A stretch of 64,000 nucleotides of DNA from Membranihabitans marinus (GCF_019802045.1 NZ_JAHVHU010000002.1:248001-312000); one strand, 5' to 3'; positions 17,971 to 27,583 are shown, numbered from the stretch's first letter. Notes: a model not told the origin generated them from the sequence alone. Made by a program: numbers and translations.

Positions 17971-19269
17971 TTATTTGATGTGAGCACCTTCCGTGAAATA
18001 CTTTGAAATGGCATTCCCTAATACCAAACCTTCTGATCGATACCCTTCCCGTGTACTTAATGGTGTATTCATATTGACCTCCAATGTTAATATAATCGTA
18101 CTATCGGTTCCATTCATGGTTACCCAGGATGTTGAATTCCCTTTATTGACTCGTTTCCAGGGTCGGGCGCTGTAGCAGATTTGGGACATGGATTGGGTCG
18201 CCCGAAGCTTGTCATCGAATGGTTTTGCATCCAAGGTTTTTAAAAACTTAGACCGATTTTTGCTCTGAGTTGGAGTAAGCACATCTTTAGATTCCGGCAT
18301 GATAAAGTAGGGGTGGCTTTGATTCCCAGGGCCATGAAAATCAATAAACAGATCGGCCTTGTTTTGTGCGACCAGCTCTTTTATTTTTGATTTGATGGCA
18401 CGAATTTCCGGCCAATGACTTCCCTTGTTCTCCCAACCTCTGTTGTGATCATAGGGCGCCTGCATTTTTCCGGTCCTTCCTTCCGTGACACCATCCACAT
18501 CGACAATGGGAACTACAGTTATCTGGGCACATTTTCGTAAAGCCATGGCTTCCGGACTATTGGACAATAACCATTCTGTGAGTTCGTGCAACACCCAGCT
18601 ACTGCCCGATTCAAACGCATGAGATCGGGCTTGCAACCAGATACCATATTTACTTTCGCTATTCTCGGTATTGTCAAATCGAAGGGCCTTAACCGGACGA
18701 TCCCCTTTCGATCTACACAGTTCAATGACTTCTACACCTGGGTCGATAGCGGCTAAAGGTAAGAGTAGCAAATCGATGTGTTCCAGAGTGTACGGCAGAT
18801 CATAGGCAAACCAAACCGAATCACCTTTTACGATATGTGTGTAAACAAAAAACTCTTTGCCATCTATGACCTCCATTTTCCCTGTATTGGTCAATCCCCA
18901 ATCTTTACGATCGTAGCTAAAATTAATTTGGGGACTAATACCCTTTATGGTTGAGTCTCGGGTGTCCAATTGAATGGTGATTTCTTCCCCGGGAGTCAAT
19001 CCACCCACCCTAAAATGCCACCAGAGCTGAGACCACCCACCCTCTTTTTGATTGTGAGGTATGACCTGAAGGGTCAACGGTTTTGAATTTACCATTTTGA
19101 CCGTACCGCCTCCACTGGGAAAGTCTGTTGAGATAAAAACAGAATCATTCCTGCTATTAAAAAAACCGGTTGGAACAGACGGCAACAACGAAGGCACCAT
19201 CATACTGGCTGATGCAACCAGACTTGTGTTTCGGGTAAATTCCCTTCGGCTTATCTTTTTGTTTTTCAT
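17971..19269 (-). CDS. M14-family zinc carboxypeptidase, twin-arginine exported
   Basis: The preferred ATG at 19269 has an AGGAG seven bases before it and puts a twin-arginine signal (KKISRREF) right at the N-terminus; an upstream in-frame ATG at 19296 adds only nine residues. The 432-residue protein has an N-terminal beta-rich domain (about 30-170) and then an M14 metallopeptidase core with the zinc pair His-x-x-Glu in RSHAFES and the third ligand His in DFHGPG. M14 enzymes split C-terminal residues from peptides, or act on peptide-like links in cell-wall material. Heading a unit with sialidase-like and transport genes, it may help to trim glycoproteins or peptidoglycan-like substrates (inference). 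Confidence 0.87.
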   Translation of the reverse strand: MKNKKISRREFTRNTSLVASASMMVPSLLPSVPTGFFNSRNDSVFISTDFPSGGGTVKMVNSKPLTLQVIPHNQKEGGWSQLWWHFRVGGLTPGEEITIQLDTRDSTIKGISPQINFSYDRKDWGLTNTGKMEVIDGKEFFVYTHIVKGDSVWFAYDLPYTLEHIDLLLLPLAAIDPGVEVIELCRSKGDRPVKALRFDNTENSESKYGIWLQARSHAFESGSSWVLHELTEWLLSNSPEAMALRKCAQITVVPIVDVDGVTEGRTGKMQAPYDHNRGWENKGSHWPEIRAIKSKIKELVAQNKADLFIDFHGPGNQSHPYFIMPESKDVLTPTQSKNRSKFLKTLDAKPFDDKLRATQSMSQICYSARPWKRVNKGNSTSWVTMNGTDSTIILTLEVNMNTPLSTREGYRSEGLVLGNAISKYFTEGAHIK

Positions 19270-19697
19270 AAATTGCTCCTTTGGTGCCTGATCCAATATC
19301 GTTTCATTCTTCGAGCCCGGTCAATCGCCCATCACACAGGGAGGAATTGAATTGAAAATAAAAATCACAATTTTTCACCAAGTCGTTCAACTGTAGCTTC
19401 ATGCTGGCTGAACAATCGAAAAAAATTTATCAAAATGAAATTTACCGGAAATTAATCGAGGCGTTTAGCACCCCTAATTAGACAGGTAAGATATAGCTTT
19501 TTATTTTAGCAGGACCGGATACGAGCTTTTTTTAGTTGAATTTTTCCTGAAACTAGAGAATATTATGGAAGCTCAACATGACATTTAAAAAGATTTAAGT
19601 GGATTGCTTTGATGATGGTATGACGCTTAAGAAACAAATGCGAAGTATCCAAAGTTAGTGATAGAACACCTTGAGGCAGTTCGGAAAGAACCTAAAA
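19270..19697. other. Intergenic, no gene recognised
   Basis: The stretch between the M14 peptidase start and the terminator at 19698 holds only short reading frames. It should contain the promoter of the minus-strand unit that starts with the M14 gene, but no convincing TAnnTTTG element was found. Confidence 0.5.
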
Positions 19698-19742
19698 TAA
19701 AAAAAAAAGACACTCCTTCTTTGGTGGGTTCAGGGAGTGTCT
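19698..19742 (-). terminator. Rho-independent terminator after a decayed gene
   Basis: Minus-strand arms AGACACTCC and GGAGTGTCT (19708-19716 with 19734-19742) are followed by about ten T residues. The hairpin lies 36 bp after the last codon of the pseudogene at 19778-20504 and would end the GH95 transcription unit. Confidence 0.85.
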
Positions 19743-19777
19743 TTGACTATTTATTCGATTCTAAAAACAGACTCAAA

Positions 19778-20504
19778 TCAGTTCCGCATGATGGTGAGTT
19801 TTGAAATCGTTTTATACGGTTCATCTTTATGATCGGATCCCAATTTCAGATTTCACACCTTGTAAGCTTTAAGATCAGGAACATCTGTCTTTAGTACAAA
19901 ACTTTTTCTCTGCTTATACCGGTCCGTATATTCTACTACTAAATACCTCCCTGACTTGGATAAAATGATCGACTTGGGATAAAATTGCGGGCTACGATAA
20001 TTTTGAGTGCCGGTTGCACGGGCTTTGTATCTGCCATTGTAATGGTAGTCGGCCGTAAGAAAATTGTTGGGTTAGGATTCCTTGTGCGTGTGGGCGGTGA
20101 GTGCCTGGTGGAGCAAATTCTGAAAACTTTCTATACCAAATTCTATTCATTCGGTAGTTCTCGTTATCTTAGGAATACAGGGATCGATGAAGCCCTGACT
20201 TATCTGGACGTAACTTTGATCACTAACGTGAACTGGCCTTTGTCCAGCCCGTCAGCACCGGGTGCCCCAATGACCACTTGGTAAGGGTGGTTTAGCGCGA
20301 TGAGATTTTTTACCTTTCTGAAGTACCCCTGCGTTTCGCCCCGTCTTTTGAATGCCCACTTAAAGTCAACTTCACATCGGATGCACGATGGGAGGTTGGG
20401 TGCCGTATTTTCCCGGGACCTTGCTTACTTATTGTATGATTTGGTCATGGACGGGTGAACGACAACACCATCGTAAATGCAACGACTGTAATTAAATCTT
20501 TCAT
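19778..20504 (-). pseudogene. Heavily decayed gene of unknown function
   Basis: On the minus strand an ATG at 20504 starts a short signal-like peptide (MKDLITVVAFTMVLSF) that stops early. Further on, protein-like stretches appear in shifted frames: one containing VDFKWAF and NHPYQVVIGAPGADGLDKGQ, and then one frame that runs from about 20230 to 19778 through in-frame stops, with TADYHYNGRYKA, SIILSKSGRYLVVEYTDRYK and a last piece DEPYKTISKLTIMRN before the final TGA at 19778. It ends just before a good terminator, as a real gene would. I could not assign a family. It lies 81 bp downstream of the fucosidase gene. Confidence 0.6.
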
Positions 20505-20585
20505 GGATCCAAGATAGACTCCTTGGACTGTGGTTCCCAGCACCCAAAGTGGTGATTTATCTAACTATCCGTCGGAATAGCTCAT

Positions 20586-23072
20586 TTACAGCTTCCTATG
20601 GACAATGATTTGATCTCCTGTCATGGTTTCTATTTCATACATGTGGCTCAAGTCGGCGCCTGAAATCGTAATTTCTTTTACCGCCAGATCCGGTTTGCCC
20701 TTTGCCGTGATCACGAATGGTTCTTTGGATCGGATCTGTAATTTCCCGCCGCGAAGACTCTCAATTTGGGCAGATTTGAGACGGCCTCCATCCCATCGGA
20801 TATCCACTTGAAAAGCGCCCCGTGCTTTCAATCCGCTGACTTCACCGGTTATCCATTTCGTGGGTAGTGCGGGTAGAAACTCCAGAAATCCAGCATGAGA
20901 CTGCAGCAGCATTTCAGCCACTCCTGCTGTACCTCCCATGTTCCCATCCAGCTGAAATGGTGGGTGTGCGCACAAAAGGTTGGAATAACTGCCCCCACCG
21001 GAGGACATTTCTGTCCCTTGCAACCCTGTCGGACGTAATAATCGTCGATATAACCGATGCGCCTGGTCTCCATCCTTGAGTCTTGCCCAAAAATTCACCT
21101 TCCATGCCAACGACCATCCGGTCCCCTCATCACCCCGGGCATTGAGGCTGGTTTGCGCTGCTTCGGCCAATTCAGGTGTCGTGGTTGCCGTGATTTGGTT
21201 ACCCGGATGCAGGGCATACAAATGGGATACATGCCGGTGTTTGTTCTCAGGGTCATCTACATCTTCTTTCCATTCCTGCAATTGCCCCCAGCTCCCCACC
21301 AAGGGTGGTAAGATTTTGTTCATCACGATTTTCGCGCTATCCCGAAAAGCATCATCCGTATCAAGTATCATACTGGCTTCTATACAATTATGTAAAATAT
21401 CCCAAGCGATCTGATGATCCATGGAGGCACCCTGAGAAATTCCGCCATGCTCCGGAGAATAAGAGGGGCTTGAAACCAAATATCCTTCTTCATCTTCGGT
21501 GAGATAATCCATCCAAAACTGTGCAGCCCCTTTCATCAAAGGATATCCACGTTCTTTGAGAAATGCAGTATCTCCGGTAAACTGGTAGTGTTCCCACACG
21601 TGGCGGCACAGCCAGGCCGCACCGGCCGGATAAAATCCCCATGGAAATCCCCATCCGGGTGCAGTATATCCAAACGCATTGTTCATCGTATTGACGATCC
21701 AGCCGCTGGCGTTGAAAAATTCTTTGGCTGAAACCGATCCCGGTTCGACCAAACTTTCCATGTAAGTCATCAATGGTTTGTGGCATTCACTCAGGTTTGT
21801 GATTTCGGCTGGCCAATACAACATTTGTTCATTAATATTCATATGGTAATCGCAGGCCCAGGGCGGGTCTGCGCTGTTGTTCCATTTTCCTTGCAAGTGC
21901 ATCGGCATGGTGCCGGGGCGCGAGGCCGAGATCATCAGGTAGCGTCCGTATTGGAAGTACAAGGCTTCCAGGCCGGGGTCATCCCCGCTTTGAGCAAACT
22001 CCTGCAACCGGACGTCTGTGGTGCGGCTTTCTTTGTGACTATCCCCTAAGGACAGATGTACCCGGTCAAATAGATGGGTATAGTCTGCACGGTGGCGCTG
22101 CCGGATCTCTTCATAGGTCCTGTTCTTGATTCGTTCCAGTGCCCGTTCATTATCTTTTCGGAAATCATTCCCTGAGTAATGCGGGTAGTCCATGGTATAC
22201 GCTGTGGCTGCCACCTGAAAAAGGGTCACTTTCTTTGCATTGCGGATATATATGGAGTCCGAAGTGTACCGGACTTGCCCATCCGTGTCAATTTTTAACC
22301 GCATTTCATACTCCAACTCATTGTCCCGGACTGCGCCCCGAAAAGTATAGACCTGATTCCCGTATTGTGCATTGATTTTCTGATGTGGGGTCTCATACGC
22401 AATCGTATAATTAGCAGCTTTTTCTCCCTCCAGACGATAGACCATCACCCGATCCGGATAACTGCCAAAATAGGTGCGGCTATATCGCTTTCCATTGTGG
22501 ATGTAGGAAACCTTTCCTTCAGCATTTCGGATATCCAACATCCTTTTGTATTCTTCCACTTGATCCGGATGCTCCGTTCGGATAAGAACGTCTCCCATGG
22601 TCTGTTGGGCACCGTAATCACCAAACATAGCACCATTCTCGGTGTCATGAATGACCCCTGTCAATTCTTGGGCGGCCAGTTTGTGCGCTTGATTAATCTG
22701 GCCGGCCTCTAGCAATGCTCTTATTTTGTCCAAATGCTTCCAGGCATTTTCACGAATGCCAAAATTATATTGATGGCCTGACCCGGGCCCGCCGCTCCAC
22801 AAAGAGCCTTCTGAAATTTGAATCCGTTCTTCCTCGAGACCACCGAAGAACATGGCTCCTGTATACCCATTGCCAATGGGGAGTGCTTCTGTCATCCACT
22901 CGGTGGCTGGTTCATCGTACCACAGAAGTAGTGCATTGGATTTGCCATCCTGGACACCTGGAAATGACGCAGGTGCTTTGATATCATGCGCTGTTATAAT
23001 GACAGATGTAGTTAGTGTCAGAAGCCATATGATCAATCGAAGGGTGTAACTAATTGGTTGGCTCATAATCAT
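20586..23072 (-). CDS. GH95-family alpha-L-fucosidase (or alpha-L-galactosidase)
   Basis: From the ATG at 23072 the protein has about 828 residues; an upstream ATG at 23168 would lie before a promoter element at 23097-23104. A hydrophobic export signal is followed by the GH95 N-terminal domain (LLWYDEPATEWMTEALPIGN, GSLWSGGPG), and then an (alpha/alpha)6 barrel. The catalytic motifs of the family are present: the Asn pair in HMNINEQMLYW, a Glu in SPEHGG and an Asp in LDGNMGG. GH95 enzymes are inverting exo-enzymes that release alpha-1,2-linked L-fucose, or L-galactose, from glycans. Its neighbours, a dehydrogenase and a sugar-acid dehydratase, could process the sugar it frees. Confidence 0.93.
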   Translation of the reverse strand: MIMSQPISYTLRLIIWLLTLTTSVIITAHDIKAPASFPGVQDGKSNALLLWYDEPATEWMTEALPIGNGYTGAMFFGGLEEERIQISEGSLWSGGPGSGHQYNFGIRENAWKHLDKIRALLEAGQINQAHKLAAQELTGVIHDTENGAMFGDYGAQQTMGDVLIRTEHPDQVEEYKRMLDIRNAEGKVSYIHNGKRYSRTYFGSYPDRVMVYRLEGEKAANYTIAYETPHQKINAQYGNQVYTFRGAVRDNELEYEMRLKIDTDGQVRYTSDSIYIRNAKKVTLFQVAATAYTMDYPHYSGNDFRKDNERALERIKNRTYEEIRQRHRADYTHLFDRVHLSLGDSHKESRTTDVRLQEFAQSGDDPGLEALYFQYGRYLMISASRPGTMPMHLQGKWNNSADPPWACDYHMNINEQMLYWPAEITNLSECHKPLMTYMESLVEPGSVSAKEFFNASGWIVNTMNNAFGYTAPGWGFPWGFYPAGAAWLCRHVWEHYQFTGDTAFLKERGYPLMKGAAQFWMDYLTEDEEGYLVSSPSYSPEHGGISQGASMDHQIAWDILHNCIEASMILDTDDAFRDSAKIVMNKILPPLVGSWGQLQEWKEDVDDPENKHRHVSHLYALHPGNQITATTTPELAEAAQTSLNARGDEGTGWSLAWKVNFWARLKDGDQAHRLYRRLLRPTGLQGTEMSSGGGSYSNLLCAHPPFQLDGNMGGTAGVAEMLLQSHAGFLEFLPALPTKWITGEVSGLKARGAFQVDIRWDGGRLKSAQIESLRGGKLQIRSKEPFVITAKGKPDLAVKEITISGADLSHMYEIETMTGDQIIVHRKL

Positions 23073-23096
23073 AGATATAAGATGAAATATTCTCTG

Positions 23097-23104
23097 CAAA
23101 GGTA
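23097..23104 (-). promoter_or_regulatory. -7 promoter element for the fucosidase gene
   Basis: The minus strand reads TACCTTTG, an exact TAnnTTTG match, 24 bp before the ATG at 23072. No clear -33 TTTG box is seen. Its place supports the shorter start of the GH95 gene. Confidence 0.5.
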
Positions 23105-23246
23105 CAATGTGTAAATGAAAACGCCATTGTCTTATTGTTTCGGGATGGTGGGATTGCGCAAAGTTCAAATGGAGGGGGAGTGTGCAACAAATGCGGTCGT
23201 CGCCAGAATATACTCAGGTTTACAGAACATGAAATTAAAAAATGCT

Positions 23247-24020
23247 TTATTTCGGCTGTGGACTGGTCGAGGTCCAGCCCCCATCCACAATGATTGTCTG
23301 ACCGGTGATCTGGCCGCTTTTTTCACTGAGTAAAAATAAGGCTGTATGCGCTATATCACCGACGTGGGTCACTTTGCCGGTGGGTGTGATCCGTTCCCAT
23401 TCCTGGATATAATCAGGGTCTTCTGTGGTGCGCTCGGTAATCGTGGCACCGGGTGAGATGGCATTTACAGTAATTCCATACCGAGCCAGTTCAACGGCCG
23501 TGAATTTTGCAAAAGCCTGAAGTGCTGACTTGGTCATTCCGTATGCTGTCAGCCCCTGGTGAGCCTGGTGTCCGGTCACCGAGGACATGACGAGAAGGCG
23601 TCCGGGAATACCTTGTTTGATCATCGCATGGGCTGCTTTTTGACAGAGAAAAAAACTACCTTGCAAGTTGAGGTGAATCAATTTTTTGAAATCTTCCGGT
23701 GTATAATCCAGGAAATTGCCGAAGGTGGTGATTCCGGCATTAGCTATGACCAGGTCGAGCCGCTGATAGGCGGAAATCGCCTTTTGAATCATAGCATCGA
23801 TGGTCTTTAGGTCGCCGGCATCACCGCTGATGCCTATGCATTGACTTCCCTCGATCGCGTCATTCTTTTCGATCTCCGTGCACGTCACTTGTACCAGCTC
23901 GGGATCAAGATCATTGAGGATCAGGTTGACCCCGCGCCCTGCCAATTGACGGGCTATTTCCTTTCCGATACCTTGTCCGGCCCCGGTTATAACAGCAGAT
24001 TTTCCTTTGAAGTCACTCAT
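23247..24020 (-). CDS. Short-chain dehydrogenase/reductase (SDR)
   Basis: The 257-residue protein is a classical SDR: the cofactor motif TGAGQGIG (about 12-19), NAG near residue 93, a catalytic Ser in VMSSVTG and the YGMTK active site (Tyr and Lys), then the ISPG segment. An acidic residue (Asp) near the end of the second strand points to NAD(H) rather than NADP(H). It lacks a signal peptide and is cytoplasmic. Between a fucosidase and an IlvD/Edd dehydratase, a role as L-fucose (or related aldose) dehydrogenase is a reasonable inference, but SDR substrates cannot be assigned from sequence alone. It precedes the GH95 gene by 174 bp on the same strand. Confidence 0.9.
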   Translation of the reverse strand: MSDFKGKSAVITGAGQGIGKEIARQLAGRGVNLILNDLDPELVQVTCTEIEKNDAIEGSQCIGISGDAGDLKTIDAMIQKAISAYQRLDLVIANAGITTFGNFLDYTPEDFKKLIHLNLQGSFFLCQKAAHAMIKQGIPGRLLVMSSVTGHQAHQGLTAYGMTKSALQAFAKFTAVELARYGITVNAISPGATITERTTEDPDYIQEWERITPTGKVTHVGDIAHTALFLLSEKSGQITGQTIIVDGGWTSTSPQPK

Positions 24021-24180
24021 GGTTATTGGTCTTGAAACTAGAAATGGCGAAGCGCTGCCAAAGTATTAATTATCATGGATAATATAATTGCTTTTAGAGA
24101 AATTTTATCGATCCAGGATTATTCACACTCAATTTTTACTATCTTTCTCCTCTTCATGACCTTATAAATCAAATTATATT

Positions 24181-25887
24181 TTGAATCTCAGAAGTGAAAA
24201 ATGGTTTGCCCGAAAAGGGAAGGATGGATTTATTTACCGGGCCTGGATGAAAAACCAGGGCATTCCTGATGATGAATTTACAGGAAAACCGGTCATTGGT
24301 ATTTGCAATACCTGGTCAGAGCTCACACCGTGTAATGCCCATTTTCGAGAATTGGCAGAGTCTGTAAAAAGGGGAGTGCTGGAGGCCGGTGGATTACCGG
24401 TGGAATTTCCGGTAATGTCTCTGGGGGAAACCTTGATCAAACCCACCGCTATGCTTTATCGGAATCTCATGAGTATGACCGTGGAGGAGTCGATCCGTGC
24501 GAACCCCTTGGATGGGGTTGTTCTGTTGGTGGGGTGTGATAAAACCACCCCAGCCAGTGTCATGGGCGCCTGCAGTGTAAATTTACCCATGATCGCAGTA
24601 TCGGGCGGGGCGATGCTGACCGGGAAACACCAGGGACGGAACTTGGGAACATCGGATTTGTGGCGATTTGATGCAGAAAACAAATCAGGAAAACTGACGG
24701 CTGAAGAGTTCCGGATGATCGAAGGCGCCATGTGCCGGAGCCGAGGCCACTGTGCAGTGATGGGAACGGCATCAACGATGGCTTGCATGATAGAAGCACT
24801 CGGTATTACATTGCCGGAAAATGCTGCTATCCCGGCTGCGGACTCCCGGCGAAAAGTGCTCGCTCAGTTGTCAGGCCGGCGCATCGTCGATATGGTAAAA
24901 GAGGATGTCAAACCCTCTGATATCATGACGCGCGAACTCTTTGAAAATGCCGTTAAAATAAACGCTGCTATTGGTGGCTCTACCAATTTCATGATTCATC
25001 TCATGGCGATTGCGGGCCGGCTTGGGGTCCCACTGACTTTACGAGATTTTGACCACTTAGCGAAGGATATCCCTTTATTGGCAAATCTGGAACCTTCGGG
25101 AAAATACTTTATGGAGGATTTTTATTATGCCGGCGGTTTGCCCGCTGTAATTAAAGAATTGTTGCCTCATCTTCATGGAACGGTGCGTACGGTCAGTGGT
25201 CAAACAGTGGTTGAAAACAACCAAAATGCGCAATGTTATAACCGGGACGTCATTGCCTCGTTGGATAAACCATTTCAACAAAAAGCCGGAACGGCCGTCG
25301 TATACGGTAATCTTTGCAAGGATGGGGCAGTCATCAAACCTTCTGCTGCCAGCCCACATCTCATGAAACATCGCGGACAGGCCGTGGTTTTCGAAACCAT
25401 CGAAGACTATCATGAGCGCATCAATGATCCGGATCTGGATGTCACCGAAGACCACATTCTCGTGTTGAAAAATGTGGGTCCCAAAGGTTATCCGGGAATG
25501 CCGGAGGTGGGAAATATGCAACTCCCCGCTAAGTTACTTCAACGCGGAATTACGGATATGATTCGGATCTCCGATGGGCGAATGAGCGGTACCGCTTTTG
25601 GAACCACTTTCCTTCATGTCTCTCCGGAATCTGCTGCGGGTGGTGTCCTGGCATTGGTCCGGGAAGGGGATTGGATCGAAGTGGATGTAGAGGAACGGCG
25701 GCTCCATCTTGATGTGAGCGACGAGGAGCTCGAAAAACGACGGGAAACCTGGAAACCCTTGCCAGAACCTACAGACAGAGGATATGTTAAAATGTTTTTG
25801 GATTACGTTCAACAAGCCCATAAAGGTATGGACCTGGACTTTCTACAAGGAAGTTCGGGAAGCGAAGTGACGCGGGATTCGCATTGA
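24181..25887 (+). CDS. IlvD/Edd-family sugar-acid dehydratase
   Basis: This 568-residue protein matches the sugar-acid branch of the IlvD/Edd family (L-arabinonate, D-xylonate and D-fuconate dehydratases) more than dihydroxy-acid dehydratase of branched-chain amino acid synthesis. The likely [2Fe-2S] ligands are Cys51 (TPCN), Cys119 (VGCDKTTPAS) and Cys191 (RGHCAVMGT), with the spacing known from L-arabinonate dehydratase. The C-terminal part has RISDGRMSGTAFG. The start is TTG at 24181: there is no in-frame ATG or GTG after the upstream stop at 24157, and an internal ATG would cut off conserved residues. It is divergent from the SDR gene and probably makes a 2-keto-3-deoxy sugar acid. The L-fuconate role is inferred only. 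Confidence 0.9.
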   Translation: MNLRSEKWFARKGKDGFIYRAWMKNQGIPDDEFTGKPVIGICNTWSELTPCNAHFRELAESVKRGVLEAGGLPVEFPVMSLGETLIKPTAMLYRNLMSMTVEESIRANPLDGVVLLVGCDKTTPASVMGACSVNLPMIAVSGGAMLTGKHQGRNLGTSDLWRFDAENKSGKLTAEEFRMIEGAMCRSRGHCAVMGTASTMACMIEALGITLPENAAIPAADSRRKVLAQLSGRRIVDMVKEDVKPSDIMTRELFENAVKINAAIGGSTNFMIHLMAIAGRLGVPLTLRDFDHLAKDIPLLANLEPSGKYFMEDFYYAGGLPAVIKELLPHLHGTVRTVSGQTVVENNQNAQCYNRDVIASLDKPFQQKAGTAVVYGNLCKDGAVIKPSAASPHLMKHRGQAVVFETIEDYHERINDPDLDVTEDHILVLKNVGPKGYPGMPEVGNMQLPAKLLQRGITDMIRISDGRMSGTAFGTTFLHVSPESAAGGVLALVREGDWIEVDVEERRLHLDVSDEELEKRRETWKPLPEPTDRGYVKMFLDYVQQAHKGMDLDFLQGSSGSEVTRDSH

Positions 25888-25895
25888 AAGAGATA

Positions 25896-25964
25896 GGGCG
25901 CTACGCTGTTAGGTCTTAGGACGCTGCGCTGTTAGCTGATGGGACGCTGAGTTGTTAGGGGTTA
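25896..25964. repeat. Three imperfect 23-bp tandem repeats
   Basis: Units at 25896-25918, 25919-25941 and 25942-25964 share the core GGACGCTGCGCTGTTAG with a few changes. They begin eight bases after the dehydratase stop. No hairpin with a T run was seen in them. Confidence 0.85.
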
Positions 25965-26257
25965 GGGTGCCTCCCTCATGATGAGTGATGAATTACACTG
26001 CCCCAGAGGGATCACCATGTGACAATTTTCTTTTATTAACCTTATTGATTTTAGCTTAATTTAGGTTAATTGGATTGATGGAGTTTATGCGGATTCTTCC
26101 CGTTAGGGACGGTACATAGGTAGAAATCTGTATATGGATAGAATTTCCGTGTCAGGTACGGTACATGGGTGAAGAGCACGCCCTGAACAAGATGGTAAAA
26201 TGAAAGCCTTTGTGACGGGATAAAAACTTCGCTGCTAAAGGTTGATAAGTATAAATC
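25965..26257. other. Intergenic region before the exported hydrolase
   Basis: No gene is seen. It holds two copies of a short motif, ACGGTACAT, at about 26109 and 26158, with similar flanks (followed by AGGT or GGGT). They could be operator half-sites for the downstream gene, but nothing in the sequence names a regulator. Confidence 0.35.
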
Positions 26258-27583
26258 ATGAAAAACAGACCCAAAAACAATCCCTTTGCTTCTGAGAATA
26301 GGAATTCCCGCCGGGAATTTTGCAAAAAATCAGCGTTGGCTTCCGGAGCTGCGTTGTTCCCATTTAGTGTGGCATCGGAGAAGTATTTGGTGAGCCAATT
26401 CACCATCCCATATAAAAGCAAAAACATGATCAGTAAATCATCAAAAAGTATTATTGGCCCGTACGGTCCGTGGTTGGCCGACCACCGGAAAGATCCTGGG
26501 GAGCTGTCATTTCGACATGCTACCTATTCAAACGTGAAATCATGGAAAAATGAAGTGCTTCCAAAGGTCCAAAGTTACATTGGACGACCTGATATTGACG
26601 CTACCCCGGCAGTTCGCGTCACTGCAACGTATCAGTATGATGGCCTGGATGTGGAGGAATTGGAGTGGTCCTGGCCCTACGGACATCCCACGAAAGCCAT
26701 TTTGCTTAAGCCACAGGGGGCCCATAAGCCGCTTCCTGCCGTATTGGGCCTGCACGATCATGGTGGAAATAAATATTTTGGATGCCGGAAAATAATTAAA
26801 AATGGTGATCAACACCCCATGATGACTTCACATCAGGAACGATACTACGAAGGTCGGGCCTGGGCCAATGAACTTGCGAAAAGAGGGTATGTAGTTTTGG
26901 TGCATGACGTATTTACCTTCGCCAGCCGGCGGGTGCGATACCATGAAATGGGGCCCATACCCTGGGGTGATGTAAGTACGAAGGGGAGGTCAGACGACAA
27001 TCCCGAAAGTCAAAAGAACATAGATCTTTACAATGACTGGGCTTCAGCGCATGAGCATGTGATGGCGAAATCCTTATTTTGCGGCGGCACCACATGGCCG
27101 GGAATGTTTTTATTGGAGGATCAGGTTGCTCTCGGAATACTGGCAGAACGGCCGGAAGTGGATGAAGCTCGGATCGGGTGTGCTGGGCTGTCGGGTGGGG
27201 GACTGCGCACAAATTATTTGGGCGGGTTGGATCATCGAATTAAGTGTGCGGTCAGTGTGGGGTTTATGTCGACTTGGGATGACTTTATGCTTCACAAATC
27301 ATATACGCACACGTGGATGACCTACATCCCGCTGTTGCCAAAGCTGATGGAGTTTCCCGAGATACTTGCACTCCGAGCCCCGCTCCCCACCATGTCTATG
27401 AGTACTAATGATGATCAGCTGTATACCTTACCTGAAATGAAGAAGGCTGTCACTATACTGGAGGATGTATTTACAAAAGCGGATGCTTCGGATAAACTGT
27501 CGTGTCGATTTTATCCGGGGCCGCATAAATTTGATGCTGTCATGCAGCAGGATGCTTTTGATTGGTTCGACCGATGGTTGTAG
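26258..27583 (+). CDS. Twin-arginine exported alpha/beta hydrolase
   Basis: The 441-residue protein has a twin-arginine signal (NSRREFCKKSAL, Arg18-Arg19). It is an alpha/beta hydrolase: the oxyanion strand GLHDHGGNK (about 164-172), the nucleophile elbow GLSGGG with Ser312, and a C-terminal GPHKF that would supply the catalytic His. It resembles the large dienelactone hydrolase/acetylxylan-esterase-like group (Abhydrolase_7 type), in which members remove acyl groups from sugars. It is not a close match to CE15 glucuronoyl esterases, whose nucleophile motif is different. It follows the sugar-acid dehydratase by 370 bp and probably has its own promoter. Confidence 0.82.
   Translation: MKNRPKNNPFASENRNSRREFCKKSALASGAALFPFSVASEKYLVSQFTIPYKSKNMISKSSKSIIGPYGPWLADHRKDPGELSFRHATYSNVKSWKNEVLPKVQSYIGRPDIDATPAVRVTATYQYDGLDVEELEWSWPYGHPTKAILLKPQGAHKPLPAVLGLHDHGGNKYFGCRKIIKNGDQHPMMTSHQERYYEGRAWANELAKRGYVVLVHDVFTFASRRVRYHEMGPIPWGDVSTKGRSDDNPESQKNIDLYNDWASAHEHVMAKSLFCGGTTWPGMFLLEDQVALGILAERPEVDEARIGCAGLSGGGLRTNYLGGLDHRIKCAVSVGFMSTWDDFMLHKSYTHTWMTYIPLLPKLMEFPEILALRAPLPTMSMSTNDDQLYTLPEMKKAVTILEDVFTKADASDKLSCRFYPGPHKFDAVMQQDAFDWFDRWL

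Noticed and set aside
19985-20284. A 99-residue plus-strand reading frame
   Set aside because: It lies opposite the decayed minus-strand gene and has no recognisable domain or signal, so it is read as the shadow of that pseudogene.
24181-25887. Dihydroxy-acid dehydratase (ilvD) of branched-chain amino acid synthesis
   Set aside because: The N-terminal motifs and cysteine spacing fit the sugar-acid branch better, and no ilv gene is near.
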